Made by a program: the position numbers and the translations under genes. The notes below the pieces were generated by a model. That model did no database searches, had not been told where the DNA came from, and was given only the letters and a program-made list of their open reading frames with translations. From Chloroflexota bacterium (GTDB lineage Bacteria; Chloroflexota; Ktedonobacteria; Ktedonobacterales; JADMIN01): DNA of 64,000 nt. The stretch covers positions 1 through 64,000 of the forward strand of contig JAJPKE010000032.1 in assembly GCA_021323855.1 (NCBI GenBank), read 5' to 3'. Shown in pieces: positions 1 through 8,489 of the stretch (position 1 is its first letter; the number at the start of each line of letters is the position of its first letter).

Positions 1-40
1 CAGGCAAGTCAGGCAAGTCAGGCAAGTCAGGCAAGTCAGG
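1..40 (+). repeat. 9-bp in-frame tandem repeat (CAGGCAAGT)
   Basis: About 4.4 perfect copies of CAGGCAAGT start at the window edge. They keep the frame of the TPR gene and encode Gln-Ala-Ser units, so the array is probably part of that gene's disordered N-terminal region. The array may extend beyond the window. Confidence 0.85.
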
Positions 41-1236
41 AGGCAACCGCAGCCGCGCAGCCATCTGAGCAGCCCGCACAACCCGCTCAGCCAGAAGCGC
101 CAGGTGCATCGGTTGCCCCAGACGCCAGTTCTGCTATGCCTGCCACGCCTGCCACGCCTGCAACACCGGCTATGCCAGCACCACTAGATGAGCCACTGTT
201 TCCACCGCAGGCGGGACAGCTTGCGCAGACGCAACCGCCAGTTGCTCCGATTGCTCCGATTGTTCCCGCGCCACAGCAATGGGCCGGGCAACCGCAACCA
301 CCTGCTTATCCCCAAGCGCCACAACCAGCACAATCGCCGGTTTATCTGCCCATGCAGCAACCACAACCGGGCTATCCACAACAACCGGCAGGCTATCCAC
401 AACAGCCGCAATATGTGCCACAACCACCACAACCACCACAACCGATACAGCCGGCAGGATATCCCGCACCGGTGCCAGTGGTCGTTCCGCCGGTTGTGCC
501 CGCGCCACAGTCACCAGCGCCACAGGTACAGCTTGCGCCCGACGATGAGTTGATGGTGCTGGACCATGCGGCGGCTACCAATATGCAATATGCCACGCCG
601 CAATATGCGGCAGCCGATCCAATCAACGTTTCAGACCCAGTAGGCTGGTATATGAAATCGTTGGCGCTCTACCGGCTGGGCCGGATGCCCGAAGCCATTG
701 TCGCCAACGACCGGGGGTTGGGCTGTAACAATCGCGATATCCAGCTTTGGAATCTGCGCGGGCTGATCTTCCATGCGATGCGGCGCGGCGCGGAAGCCTT
801 GCCTTGTTTCGATTATGCGATCTCGCTCGACCCGAACTTTGCGCTTGCCCATGATAACAAAGCGACAGTGCTGCTGATGCAGGGCAATGTGGCGGCAGCC
901 ACCCCTGCGCTGGAGCGGGCGACGGCACTGGACCCCAGCAATGCGTATGGATTCTCGAATCTCGGTTATGCGCTCTATTATGCCCACCGGCCCAATGAGG
1001 CGTTGACGGCGTTTGACCGTGCCATCGCGCTCGCACCGGCAATGGCGCCGCTCTATAACAATCGCGGCACAGCATTGCGGGCGCTTGGCCGCACCGATGA
1101 GGCGCTGGCGGCCTACGATCAGGCGCTGACGATTGACCGCACGCTGACAATGGCGCTGCGCAACAAAGCACGAGCGTTGCGCGCCGCCGGACGCGAGGCC
1201 GAGGCGCAGGCCGTGCTGGCACAGCTACCAGCATAG
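1..1236 (+). CDS. TPR-repeat protein with Pro/Gln-rich N-terminal region (5' partial)
   Basis: The frame is open from base 1 with no stop, so the true start lies upstream; the ATG at 136 is probably internal. The first ~200 visible residues are low complexity: QAS repeats, then PAT repeats, then Pro/Gln/Tyr-rich sequence, which suggests a disordered segment. From about base 615 the protein becomes a helical array of five or more tetratricopeptide units with typical W-NxxG, A-x-A and F-x-A-I-x-L-x-P spacing (for example DPNFALAH and APAMAPLYNN). TPRs are protein-interaction scaffolds, and the partner is unknown. No signal peptide or membrane segment is visible in this part. The next gene begins within 20 bp, so the two may be cotranscribed. 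Confidence 0.85.
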   Translation, partial: QASQASQASQASQEATAAAQPSEQPAQPAQPEAPGASVAPDASSAMPATPATPATPAMPAPLDEPLFPPQAGQLAQTQPPVAPIAPIVPAPQQWAGQPQPPAYPQAPQPAQSPVYLPMQQPQPGYPQQPAGYPQQPQYVPQPPQPPQPIQPAGYPAPVPVVVPPVVPAPQSPAPQVQLAPDDELMVLDHAAATNMQYATPQYAAADPINVSDPVGWYMKSLALYRLGRMPEAIVANDRGLGCNNRDIQLWNLRGLIFHAMRRGAEALPCFDYAISLDPNFALAHDNKATVLLMQGNVAAATPALERATALDPSNAYGFSNLGYALYYAHRPNEALTAFDRAIALAPAMAPLYNNRGTALRALGRTDEALAAYDQALTIDRTLTMALRNKARALRAAGREAEAQAVLAQLPA

Positions 1237-1252
1237 GCGGGTGAGCAACAGC

Positions 1253-2056
1253 ATGACAACACTACATGATATCCAGCGTCCAGTGGCACTCATCACTGGC
1301 GGCTCGCGTGGCATCGGCGCGGCAACCGCGCTGGCGCTGGCCGAACGTGGCTACGATGTCGCTATCACCTTTCGCAATAAGGCGGCGCGCGCCGAAGAGG
1401 TGATCGCGTCGCTGGCGCAACGCAATGTGCGCGGGCTGGCCGTCGCCTGTGACATGACGCGCGCGGAAGACCGGGCGGCGTTGCTGGCCGAACTCCGCGA
1501 CTGGACGCCACAGCTCGATCTGCTGATTCTGAACGCATCAGGCGGCCTCGAACGCGATCTGGTGGCCGAGAATCCAGACTACCCCATGCTCATCAACCGC
1601 GACGCGCAGGTGGCGTTGGTGGACGAGTGTCTGCCACTGCTGCGCGCACCATCCACAATCGTGTTTGTCACCAGTCATTGGGCGCATCTACATGGCAAGG
1701 TGGAGCAGTTACCGTCCTATGAGCCGGTAGCCGCCTCGAAATACGCTGGCGAACTGGCGTTGCGACAGCGCCAGCCGCAATTAGCAGCACAGGGCATCCG
1801 GCTGCTCGTCGTCACCGGCGATTTGATCGAGGGGACGATTACGCCGAAGCTCTTAGAGCGCGCAGCGCCCGGTCTGACGGGTAGCAGGCGCGAGGAGATG
1901 GGACGCCTGCCAACCGCTGAGGAGATGGGCCGTGCGATTGCGCTTGCCGCGACCGATTCTACGCTGCCCGGCGGCCATACCGTCGTGGTTGGCGGCGCGC
2001 TGGAGTCGTTGCCAGGACGCGGCACTGAAGTGCCGGCGCACGATACTATAGACTGA
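1253..2056 (+). CDS. SDR-family NAD(P)-dependent oxidoreductase, atypical active site
   Basis: A short-chain dehydrogenase of 267 residues. The Rossmann glycine motif TGGSRGIG is at residues 15-22 and an ILNASGG segment occupies the NAG position. The usual catalytic Y-x3-K is replaced by Tyr156-x6-Lys163 in YEPVAASK. The same spacing is, as I recall, found in a divergent actinobacterial SDR clade, so it need not mean inactivity. The substrate cannot be told. ATG 1253 is preferred over GTG 1241 because GGGTGAG lies 6-9 bases before it. The gene follows the TPR gene by 16 bp and is followed by a palindrome-containing spacer. Confidence 0.85.
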   Translation: MTTLHDIQRPVALITGGSRGIGAATALALAERGYDVAITFRNKAARAEEVIASLAQRNVRGLAVACDMTRAEDRAALLAELRDWTPQLDLLILNASGGLERDLVAENPDYPMLINRDAQVALVDECLPLLRAPSTIVFVTSHWAHLHGKVEQLPSYEPVAASKYAGELALRQRQPQLAAQGIRLLVVTGDLIEGTITPKLLERAAPGLTGSRREEMGRLPTAEEMGRAIALAATDSTLPGGHTVVVGGALESLPGRGTEVPAHDTID

Positions 2057-2068
2057 AGTCTCACCGGG

Positions 2069-2126
2069 CAGGGCAAGTTCGTCGGGCTTTAGCCCTGCCA
2101 AATCGTGCGCCGGCTGTTTACAGCCG
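2069..2126. repeat. Pair of small palindromes upstream of the flavoreductase
   Basis: The SDR/flavoreductase spacer contains nested inverted repeats. GGGCT/AGCCC is at 2084-2095, inside an outer CAGGGC/GCCCTG pair at 2069-2097. CGGCTGT/ACAGCCG follows at 2111-2126. They could form terminator-like or REP-like hairpins, but no T-tract follows either one. Confidence 0.5.
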
Positions 2127-2149
2127 CGATTAAGAAAGTGAGAGACGAG

Positions 2150-3577
2150 ATGCAGACCGAGGCACCAGCTACACCAACCGCAACGGCGACCTATGATGCC
2201 ATCATCATCGGCGCGGGCCAGTCGGGAGGACCGCTTTCGACGGCGCTGGCGAAGGCCGGGCGCAAGACGGCGATCATCGAACGCGAACATGTCGGCGGCA
2301 CCTGCATCAACGAAGGCTGCACGCCAACCAAGACGATGGTGGCTAGTGCGCGGGTGGCCTATCTGGCCCGGCGCGCGGCGGACTACGGTGTGCAGACCGG
2401 CCCGGTGAGCGTGGACATGACGGTGGTGCGCAAGCGCAAGCGCGATATCGTCACCAGTTGGCGGGACGGCAGCCAGCACCGCATCGAAGAGACGCCAAAT
2501 GTTGACCTGCTCTTTGGTGAGGCGCGTTTCACCGGACCAAAGACGCTCGACGTGCAAATGAGGGATGGCGGCGTTCGCCGGATCAGCGCCGACACTATTC
2601 TCATCAACACCGGCGAACGACCCGCCAAAGCGGATATCTCCGGCATCGAGCAGGTGCCCACGCTCAACTCGACCAGCATCATGGAACTGGACCAGGTGCC
2701 GGAGCATCTGCTGGTCGTCGGTGGCGGCTATGTGGGGCTGGAGTTCGGCCAGATGTTTCGTCGCTTCGGCAGCAATGTCACGATCATTCAGCGCGGCCCG
2801 AAGCTGCTGTCGCGCGAGGATGGCGATGTAGCCGACGAGGTGGCGAAGATTCTGCGTGAAGATGGCATCGAGGTGCTGCTGGAAACCCATCCGCTCTCTG
2901 TCGCACACTCCGGCGACACCGGCCAATCTATCCATCTGACGGTGAAAACGACGCATGGTGAGCGCGTCCTCACTGGCTCGCATCTCCTGATCGCCGCCGG
3001 ACGCACGCCCAACACCGACGCGCTGAATCCCGCCGCCGCAGGCATCGAGACGGACAAACGTGGCTACATCGTCGCCAATGAGCGGCTGGAAACCAACGTG
3101 CCGGGCATCTATGTGATGGGCGATGTCAAAGGCGGGCCAGCCTTCACGCATATCTCCTATGATGATTTCCGCATCATGCGCGCAAATCTCCTGCACGAAG
3201 AACACGAGACGATCACTGGGCGGCTGGTCCCGTACACGGTGTTCATAGACCCACAATTGGGGCGTGTCGGTCTGACGGAACACGAAGCGCGTGCGCAAAG
3301 GATACCGATTCGCGTGGCGAAGCTGCCGATGTCGTCGGTGGCGCGGGCCATTGAAACCGATGAGACGCGCGGCTTCATGAAAGCTGTTGTGCATGCAGAG
3401 ACACAGCAGATACTAGGCGCGGCGGTGCTGGGCATCGAGGGCGGTGAGATCATGAGTGTGCTGGAAGTGGCGATGATGGGCAAGCTGCCCTACACGGCGC
3501 TGCGCGATGGCATCTTTGCCCATCCCACGCTCTCCGAATCGCTGAACAACCTGTTCATGGCGCTGGATGAGGAGTAG
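2150..3577 (+). CDS. Pyridine nucleotide-disulfide oxidoreductase (mercuric reductase/RclA-like)
   Basis: A class I flavin disulfide reductase of 475 residues, the usual family length. It has an N-terminal FAD-binding GAGQSGGPL motif, the redox-active pair Cys52-x4-Cys57 in GGTCINEGC, a central NAD(P)-binding [12 protein letters not shown] motif and an FAD-contacting GIYVMGDV segment. The C-terminal dimerisation domain ends with the catalytic HPTLSE (His458, Glu463). It would pass electrons from NAD(P)H through FAD and the disulfide to a metal ion, quinone or oxidant. The HMA domain and C-terminal Cys pair of true MerA are absent and no mer genes are nearby, so mercury reduction is not supported. 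RclA-like metal reductases fit equally well. ATG 2150 follows a GAGACGAG ribosome site; GTG 2105 lies inside the palindrome region. Confidence 0.9.
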   Translation: MQTEAPATPTATATYDAIIIGAGQSGGPLSTALAKAGRKTAIIEREHVGGTCINEGCTPTKTMVASARVAYLARRAADYGVQTGPVSVDMTVVRKRKRDIVTSWRDGSQHRIEETPNVDLLFGEARFTGPKTLDVQMRDGGVRRISADTILINTGERPAKADISGIEQVPTLNSTSIMELDQVPEHLLVVGGGYVGLEFGQMFRRFGSNVTIIQRGPKLLSREDGDVADEVAKILREDGIEVLLETHPLSVAHSGDTGQSIHLTVKTTHGERVLTGSHLLIAAGRTPNTDALNPAAAGIETDKRGYIVANERLETNVPGIYVMGDVKGGPAFTHISYDDFRIMRANLLHEEHETITGRLVPYTVFIDPQLGRVGLTEHEARAQRIPIRVAKLPMSSVARAIETDETRGFMKAVVHAETQQILGAAVLGIEGGEIMSVLEVAMMGKLPYTALRDGIFAHPTLSESLNNLFMALDEE

Positions 3578-3607
3578 CACGCCAACACGCTTGCGGTTTC
3601 TTGTGCT

Positions 3608-3637
3608 GGTAGGGCAGACATTTCTGTCTGCCCTACC
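3608..3637. repeat. Palindromic repeat, family A (perfect copy)
   Basis: GGTAGGGCAGACA and its exact complement flank a 4-base loop, giving a perfect 13-bp stem. It lies between the convergent flavoreductase and VOC genes, where it could act as a two-way terminator. Related copies are at 12175, 25249 and 59087, so this is a dispersed family. Confidence 0.85.
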
Positions 3638-3678
3638 GAGGTGGGGCTACATGGCGCACGGAACTGCTTGGCTGCAAC

Positions 3679-4074
3679 TTAATCAGCGTTCGGCGGGGTA
3701 GCTGGCTGCTGGGCGAAGCGATAGATTGAGACGTAGTGCCCGTCAGGGTCTTTCGCCAGGAAATAGCGCCCAAACGGCAGGTCTATTGGGTCCGCCACGA
3801 TTTCGACACCCTTCTCCTTCCAGCGTTGCCACACACTGTCAACGTCGTCCACCTCAAAGCTCAGTTCCACGCCGCCGGACTGCTCTTCATACTTCGGCGC
3901 CAGTTGCGACGCATCCTTATTTTGCAAGCCCAACAAGGAACCGCCGGAAGGACGCAGGGTGATGAAGTTCGGACCGGAGATGGCGTCCACGACGGTCGCC
4001 CCCAGTTCTTCGACGTAGAACGCCTTCGTCTGCTCCATATCACGCACGTACAGAATGATAAACCCCAGATTCAT
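3679..4074 (-). CDS. VOC-family (glyoxalase/bleomycin-resistance fold) protein
   Basis: A single-module vicinal-oxygen-chelate protein of 131 residues. It opens with the typical beta strand and YVRDMEQTKAFYVEELG helix and closes with GRYFLAKDPDGHYVSIY, the family's C-terminal strand signature. VOC proteins bind a divalent metal through His/Glu side chains and act as lyases, isomerases, dioxygenases or drug-binding proteins; the substrate cannot be told here. On the minus strand GAGGAGCG lies 7 bases before the ATG. The gene converges on the flavoreductase with repeat A between them. Confidence 0.85.
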   Translation of the reverse strand: MNLGFIILYVRDMEQTKAFYVEELGATVVDAISGPNFITLRPSGGSLLGLQNKDASQLAPKYEEQSGGVELSFEVDDVDSVWQRWKEKGVEIVADPIDLPFGRYFLAKDPDGHYVSIYRFAQQPATPPNAD

Positions 4075-4381
4075 GGTATGCGCTCCTCTTGTTCTTCTCT
4101 ATCTTGCTAGCTTCAACCGTCTGGCCGCGAGCACATCGTCTTTGTCGTCTTTCTCGCGTCCTCATTCACAGTATAGAAGGGCCGTGTGACACCAGTATGT
4201 CAGCAGCGTTTTGACTTCGGAGATATCTCATAATTTCCTGATATTATCGGCCCTTCGCAACTGCTCCAATGGGAGCGAGGACTGTGGAAAAGCTCATAGC
4301 ATCTACCAGTGGCCACACTTGTATAATATCTTGTGGTATTGTAGTCATTGGATTTTGACAGGCGGTATGCGGTTTCCCAAC

Positions 4382-4410
4382 TTGACACAACACTGTGTCT
4401 TGTTTATACT
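4382..4410 (+). promoter_or_regulatory. Sigma-A-type promoter with internal inverted repeat
   Basis: TTGACA (4382-4387), a 17-base spacer and TATACT (4405-4410) form a near-consensus promoter. The spacer carries GACACA (4384-4389) paired with TGTGTC (4394-4399), a possible operator. It points toward the MEDS gene 218 bp downstream, which would give a long 5' leader. Apart from this promoter I see no gene between 4075 and 4627; the small open frames there look random. Confidence 0.6.
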
Positions 4411-4627
4411 CACCCAAGACGCCATCAGGCAAACCATTTTTCAGCAGGTAAGCCGCAATCATCGCCTGTCGTGCTGCTCTACACACTGTTCTGTTGCTGC
4501 CAATGCGTCTATGACCGGGTAGCAGAAGGCGAGAAGTTGCCGGGTGCTGAGGAGTGGCTCACCGTATCACAGGCCGAGGGGCGCGGCATCGTCAACCCCT
4601 GGCTCTCACGGAGCGGAGGTAATAAGC

Positions 4628-5275
4628 ATGGATTTGAGCGTCGAGGGGAAGTCTGAGCGAATTCCGCCAGGATCGCATATATTGCAACTCTACAATAAGG
4701 TGAGCGAGATCTCTGGCGTGACAGCGCGCTTGATTGAAGTAGGATTATCCTCTTCGGAAAAGTGCCTTTTCGCCGGCGCTCCCTCATCGGTTCAGGAGAT
4801 GGAACAAGCCCTGACAAAGTCTGGTATTGATTGCGCGGCGGCGCAAGAGGCCGGGCAATTGGTCTTTCTCTCAGAGCGCGATTCGTTGCTCGTCAACAAG
4901 CATTTTGATCCCTATCATCTTCTCTCAACGCACCAGACCTTTATTGCGCAGGCGCTACGCGAAGGTTGGAAGGCCGTCCGTATTTCGATGGATATGACCT
5001 GGCTGACCAGCGATGTAGCAACCCCTGAGCAAGTCCTCAAATACGAAGCCGCATCTGACGCGGTTTTCACCTTCCAGAACGCCCCCATCATTGCGCTGAT
5101 GCACTACGACTATTCCAAGCTACCCGGCGCGCTCGTCGTGGAGATGTTGAAGCTTCATCCTATCGCGGTTGTCGGCAAGTTCATCAAGCGCAACCCGTAT
5201 TATCTCAATTCCGAGCAGTATCTGCTTAAGATTCTGCGCGGCAACCGTGAAAAGGGGCACGTCGTCGCCGTGTAG
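4628..5275 (+). CDS. MEDS-domain (DcmR-like sensory) protein
   Basis: A stand-alone MEDS domain of 215 residues, resembling the sensory half of DcmR and of methanogen/methylotroph regulators. Family hallmarks are HILQLYNKVSE near the N-terminus, an HQTFIAQALREGWKAVRIS segment and a DAVFTFQNAPIIALMHYDY core. No DNA-binding or kinase domain is present, so it may work by protein-protein contact. The family resembles RecA-fold KaiC-type domains without a Walker A motif, and none is visible here. ATG 4628 has GGAGG 8-9 bases upstream; an upstream GTG at 4544 has no such site. A strong terminator follows. Confidence 0.8.
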   Translation: MDLSVEGKSERIPPGSHILQLYNKVSEISGVTARLIEVGLSSSEKCLFAGAPSSVQEMEQALTKSGIDCAAAQEAGQLVFLSERDSLLVNKHFDPYHLLSTHQTFIAQALREGWKAVRISMDMTWLTSDVATPEQVLKYEAASDAVFTFQNAPIIALMHYDYSKLPGALVVEMLKLHPIAVVGKFIKRNPYYLNSEQYLLKILRGNREKGHVVAV

Positions 5276-5297
5276 CGCATCGCCAAGCTATCATGCT

Positions 5298-5329
5298 ATA
5301 CGCTCACCTCATGAGCGTATTTCTTTCTC
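5298..5329 (+). terminator. Rho-independent terminator after the MEDS gene
   Basis: ATACGCTCA (5298-5306) pairs perfectly with TGAGCGTAT (5312-5320) around a 5-base loop, followed by TTTCTTTCT. It starts 22 bases after the stop codon. Confidence 0.8.
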
Positions 5330-5505
5330 GCGCGAGCATTTGCAGCAGCGCGCCTGCTGATCGAGTGATCGAGTTCCGCAGGACGCGGTACGCTGCAATC
5401 AGCCTCGCGCGATTCTTCGAGCGCCTCGGCTCACCCATATCGTCAACGAGTCGAACAAGTCAACACCAGCCAACATCAAACAACACCGGACTACCTATCA
5501 TCAGC

Positions 5506-6126
5506 ATGGCAAAACTACAGGCAGTGCGTGCATTCTCCGCAGGCGGGGTCGTCTTTCGCTACGCTCCGCTGCAAGATGCTATCCCAATCGAGCAATCCAG
5601 CTCCTCTCACCAGCAAGAGCGGGCGGAAACACCAGGAGAAACAGCCATCACTATCCCACAGGTGGTGCTGGTCGGACGCGCGGCTGATGATTTCTGGGTG
5701 CTGCCCAAAGGCACCCCGGAGCAAGGAGAGACCAACGAGCAGGTCGCGCTTCGCGAGGTGGCCGAAGAAACTGGCATCAAGACGCGCATCGTTGGCAAGC
5801 TGGGGAGTATCTATTACGCCTTCTCACGCCAGGGTACGCGCTATGACAAGCGGGTGCTGTATTATCTCATGGAAGCTATCGGCGGGGATGTTTCGTTGCA
5901 CGACCACGAGTACGATGACGCGCAATGGTTCACCCTGGACGACGCCACAGAGCATCTGGTCTACACCAACGAGGTGGACATCCTCAAACGCGCTGCGCCG
6001 CGCATCCTCGCGCGCCAGCAGCAACGCACCCAGACCCGGCGCGACCATACGCGGCAGGCAAGGCGCGCAAAAAACCGGCAAGGCACGCGACGCTCGACGA
6101 GCAAGCCATCAACACGCGGGCAGTGA
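5506..6126 (+). CDS. NUDIX hydrolase with basic C-terminal tail
   Basis: A 206-residue NUDIX hydrolase. The full Nudix box G-x5-E-x7-REVAEETGI is visible in GTPEQGETNEQVALREV and the residues after it, supplying the glutamates that bind Mg2+. It would hydrolyse a nucleoside diphosphate linked to another group. The final 40 residues are Arg/Lys/Gln-rich and probably disordered, perhaps contacting RNA or other nucleic acid. ATG 5506 starts exactly at the conserved AVRAFSAGGVVFR strand. An in-frame ATG at 5293 lies inside the preceding terminator and is rejected. Confidence 0.85.
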   Translation: MAKLQAVRAFSAGGVVFRYAPLQDAIPIEQSSSSHQQERAETPGETAITIPQVVLVGRAADDFWVLPKGTPEQGETNEQVALREVAEETGIKTRIVGKLGSIYYAFSRQGTRYDKRVLYYLMEAIGGDVSLHDHEYDDAQWFTLDDATEHLVYTNEVDILKRAAPRILARQQQRTQTRRDHTRQARRAKNRQGTRRSTSKPSTRGQ

Positions 6127-6155
6127 TCTGAAATGATCGGATAGGCATGTACGCG

Positions 6156-6183
6156 CGGTGATCCAGCGCCCGCCGGATCACCG
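6156..6183. terminator. Hairpin between convergent genes
   Basis: CGGTGATCC (6156-6164) pairs with GGATCACCG (6175-6183) between the NUDIX gene and the minus-strand small ORF. No T-tract is present on either side, so termination is inferred only from its place. Confidence 0.45.
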
Positions 6184-6184
6184 G

Positions 6185-6391
6185 CTAATCCGCATTCGAT
6201 GAGGCGACGGCGACATCGCCGACGAGTTCCTGAATTGCGCGTAACTTGCGTTCGGCCTCTTCGACATTTTCGAGCGCCTGCGCAAGAATGCGTTCTTCGA
6301 GCGTGGGAAATGTTTGCTCGATCTCCGGGTCGAGCTTGTTGCCAAGCAACTCTAGTGCGCGCACGAGCCGGATGTCCAGGACGGAGGTCAT
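6185..6391 (-). CDS. Small hypothetical helical protein (68 aa)
   Basis: I do not recognise this protein. It is acidic and predicted almost wholly helical, with leucine spacing through LEERILAQALENVEEAERK that suits a short coiled coil. There are no cysteines, membrane segment or signal peptide. GAGGTGA lies 7-9 bases before the ATG on the minus strand, which supports translation. It stands alone, converging on the NUDIX gene. Confidence 0.5.
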   Translation of the reverse strand: MTSVLDIRLVRALELLGNKLDPEIEQTFPTLEERILAQALENVEEAERKLRAIQELVGDVAVASSNAD

Positions 6392-6704
6392 CGCTCTGTC
6401 ACCTCAACCTTTGTGAGCCTTTGTGTAGTGCCCAAACTATGAACGGCCAATCCCTCGGTGCGAAGTTTGCTGTACCTGGAGAACCCCCTACCGACCTTGC
6501 CGTGTGCCCTGGTCGCGCAGTAGATGTAGCATAGATCATGCCTGAGTCACTGCTTGTCGCCGCTTCACCCGGCATCAACCGATAATCTCGCAGGTCTGCT
6601 CCCATAACTCCGCTGCATTGATTGTTATCTCTGATTGTACGGCTATGGTTACGTGCTGTCTACCTCCCATTGGTCCTGGTTGGTCCTGGTACCAGCTACC
6701 TGGC
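6392..6704. other. Non-coding stretch, nothing recognised
   Basis: About 310 bases between the small ORF and the cupredoxin gene. I see no convincing frame, repeat or promoter. TTGGTCCTGG is duplicated in tandem near 6672-6690. Confidence 0.5.
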
Positions 6705-7142
6705 CTATTGAACGTTGATGGTCACTTCCATTCCTGGATGGATGGTGCAAACGACGGTATACGTGCCTGCGTTGGCAAATGTTACGTCAATTGGCGGATC
6801 TCCCGGCGACACCTGAATGCCAGTGGTTACATTGAGCTTCGCCGGTGCGCCAGTTTCTGGCGCGCACTGCTCGTTCTTGCCGATGCAGATGATATGGACG
6901 CCGCCGCCATTCGCCGGATCAACAAAGTGAACCGTTTGCCCGGCGTGGATGGTGATGGAACTCTGCTGAAACTCAGCCACGCCCATATCCACCTCATTTG
7001 CGGCTCCGCCGCCACCGGAGCCGGACCCACCACAGGCGGCCAGTGCCAGGCAGAGCGCCGCCAGTGCCAGCAAGACCACAACCAGACGGGAGCGCCCAGC
7101 CGTTCGTCGCACCATTGCCACCATACGTAAAGTACCCTCCAT
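6705..7142 (-). CDS. Cupredoxin-domain lipoprotein
   Basis: A 145-residue exported copper protein. An Arg-rich N-terminus leads into a hydrophobic stretch and the lipobox LAAC, followed by a Ser/Gly linker typical of lipoproteins. The mature part is a plastocyanin-type cupredoxin. A His in GGGVHIIC is the first copper ligand, and the C-terminal CTIHPGM supplies Cys, His and Met, so all four type 1 copper ligands are present. It probably shuttles electrons on the outer membrane face, perhaps toward or from a haem-copper oxidase; ctaA lies 2.6 kb away. Three possible starts (residues 1, 7 and 10) all leave a workable signal peptide. Confidence 0.85.
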   Translation of the reverse strand: MEGTLRMVAMVRRTAGRSRLVVVLLALAALCLALAACGGSGSGGGGAANEVDMGVAEFQQSSITIHAGQTVHFVDPANGGGVHIICIGKNEQCAPETGAPAKLNVTTGIQVSPGDPPIDVTFANAGTYTVVCTIHPGMEVTINVQ

Positions 7143-7231
7143 GCACTAATACGCGCGAAGGGTATGGTTTTCTAACAACAGCCAACTGAGATAGCGCAAA
7201 TTGTTCTCCTGCTCCCATGCTCTTCCACGGG

Positions 7232-8053
7232 TTAGGTTGGCGCGAGTCGAAAGTCGCAGACAATTACTGGATAGTCTCGCTCTTTGTGGAACCCCAATTT
7301 CAAGGCAGTGGCTATCGAGGGTTCGTTGGTGGCCCAGCAATGCCAGCCAATCTCCGTTGCGCCCTGGGCAAATGCCCGCTTGATAACCGCTGACGCGACA
7401 TGCGTAGCAATACCTTGTCGCTGATAGGCTGCGATAGTTTCGATACCCAGTTCATAGCGAGTCCGATACTGGTACTCGGCCAGGCACCAGCCAACGAGCT
7501 GGCGACCATCCTGGGCACAGAAGCCGAAATGGTGACGGAAAAAGTATTCAAGCGACGGACTTTCTGAATGGACTTCTTCTATCAACAGATCTCGGTTCAC
7601 CAGTGAGGCATCGTTGAGCAAGCTCTGGGAAATTTGCGTCAGGACGATAGCTGCTGGCAGAGGCGCAGTGAGTGGCTCGACTGGTTCTGTCAGGCGGTAA
7701 TACTGTCGTAAAACCCTGTTCGTTCCCAACCCTTGAAGGGCCTGTTCGATGGTATATTGCCAGGCATCTGATGGGTAACACACCATAAACCAGTAGCGAT
7801 TGGCAACAGTTGGTTGGTAGAGCAGGTGAATGACCTCTGCGAGCAGGGAAGCCGATGGCGCGCCGCCCACAAAGACGTGATACTGGTTCGACGGGATCAA
7901 GATAGCAACAGTTGGGCTGCTGGGATCGTCAACATAGACCTTTCCTGGCAGTATTCCACTCAGGACGCTCGGCACTGCCAGATGGTACGCGCTCGTCTCC
8001 TCGAAGAGATCGGAGACCGACGGATAGGCGTTTGGTTCCAATAAGAAAGGCAT
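7232..8053 (-). CDS. GNAT-family N-acetyltransferase
   Basis: A protein of 273 residues with an N-terminal family-specific domain (KVYVDDPSSPTVAIL) and a C-terminal GNAT core. The acetyl-CoA-binding segment is TIAAYQRQGIATHVASAVI, which fits Q/R-x-x-G-x-A, and it is followed by the NEPSIATALKLGF helix. The architecture resembles the GNAT_acetyltran (PF12746) group, whose substrates are mostly unknown. The ATG at 8053 has GTGGAG upstream on the minus strand; the longer open frame to 8200 has none. It lies upstream of the cupredoxin gene on the same strand, 89 bp away, so cotranscription is possible. Confidence 0.8.
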   Translation of the reverse strand: MPFLLEPNAYPSVSDLFEETSAYHLAVPSVLSGILPGKVYVDDPSSPTVAILIPSNQYHVFVGGAPSASLLAEVIHLLYQPTVANRYWFMVCYPSDAWQYTIEQALQGLGTNRVLRQYYRLTEPVEPLTAPLPAAIVLTQISQSLLNDASLVNRDLLIEEVHSESPSLEYFFRHHFGFCAQDGRQLVGWCLAEYQYRTRYELGIETIAAYQRQGIATHVASAVIKRAFAQGATEIGWHCWATNEPSIATALKLGFHKERDYPVIVCDFRLAPT

Positions 8054-8489
8054 CGAGATGCTCCACGTGAGGTTGAGGCTCACACCGATCTGGCTGGGTC
8101 CTATCGTTATTGGCGCAATACAGGAAATGTGCATCCTGTCTCGGCCAAGATCAATGGCCCAAGACGATGGGAAAATAGACAAGCGGGCGTGGTGGAGCAA
8201 CAGTCTTCACGAGAGGGGGCAGAGGGAGCGAGAACGAGGACAGCATGAACAATCTAAGCGATCTATTTGTGAACAACAGGCAGTGAACACAAATCAGGAT
8301 TGACCTGTTCTTTTCCTCAAAGCGCCTCTGTGAAGGGTCGGCTGCTCGGAATGAATGGATTCCGTTCTATTCATATGTCCTCCTTTGTCCTCCTTTGTCT
8401 TTCTTGCACGAAGCAGCGATAGCGAAGCATGGAGCAAATATACGGGGTGATGTGTGCGTTGTCAAGAGAGTGTGGTTGCACTCGTCCCG
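8054..8489. other. Non-coding spacer
   Basis: No supported gene. The only structure noted is a short direct repeat, TTTGTCCTCC in two copies near 8385-8400. It probably holds the promoter of the minus-strand GNAT gene, but I cannot point to its elements. Confidence 0.45.

Noticed and set aside
1853..3394. Minus-strand open frame of 513 codons antisense to the flavoreductase gene
   Set aside because: It mirrors a well-conserved gene on the plus strand; composition is His/Arg-rich as expected for a shadow frame in GC-rich DNA, and it has no family motif.
2150..3577. True mercuric reductase MerA
   Set aside because: No HMA domain, no C-terminal Cys pair and no mer operon; only the general fold matches.
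4200..4627. Small open frames on both strands before the MEDS gene
   Set aside because: No ribosome sites or family resemblance, and they overlap the promoter.
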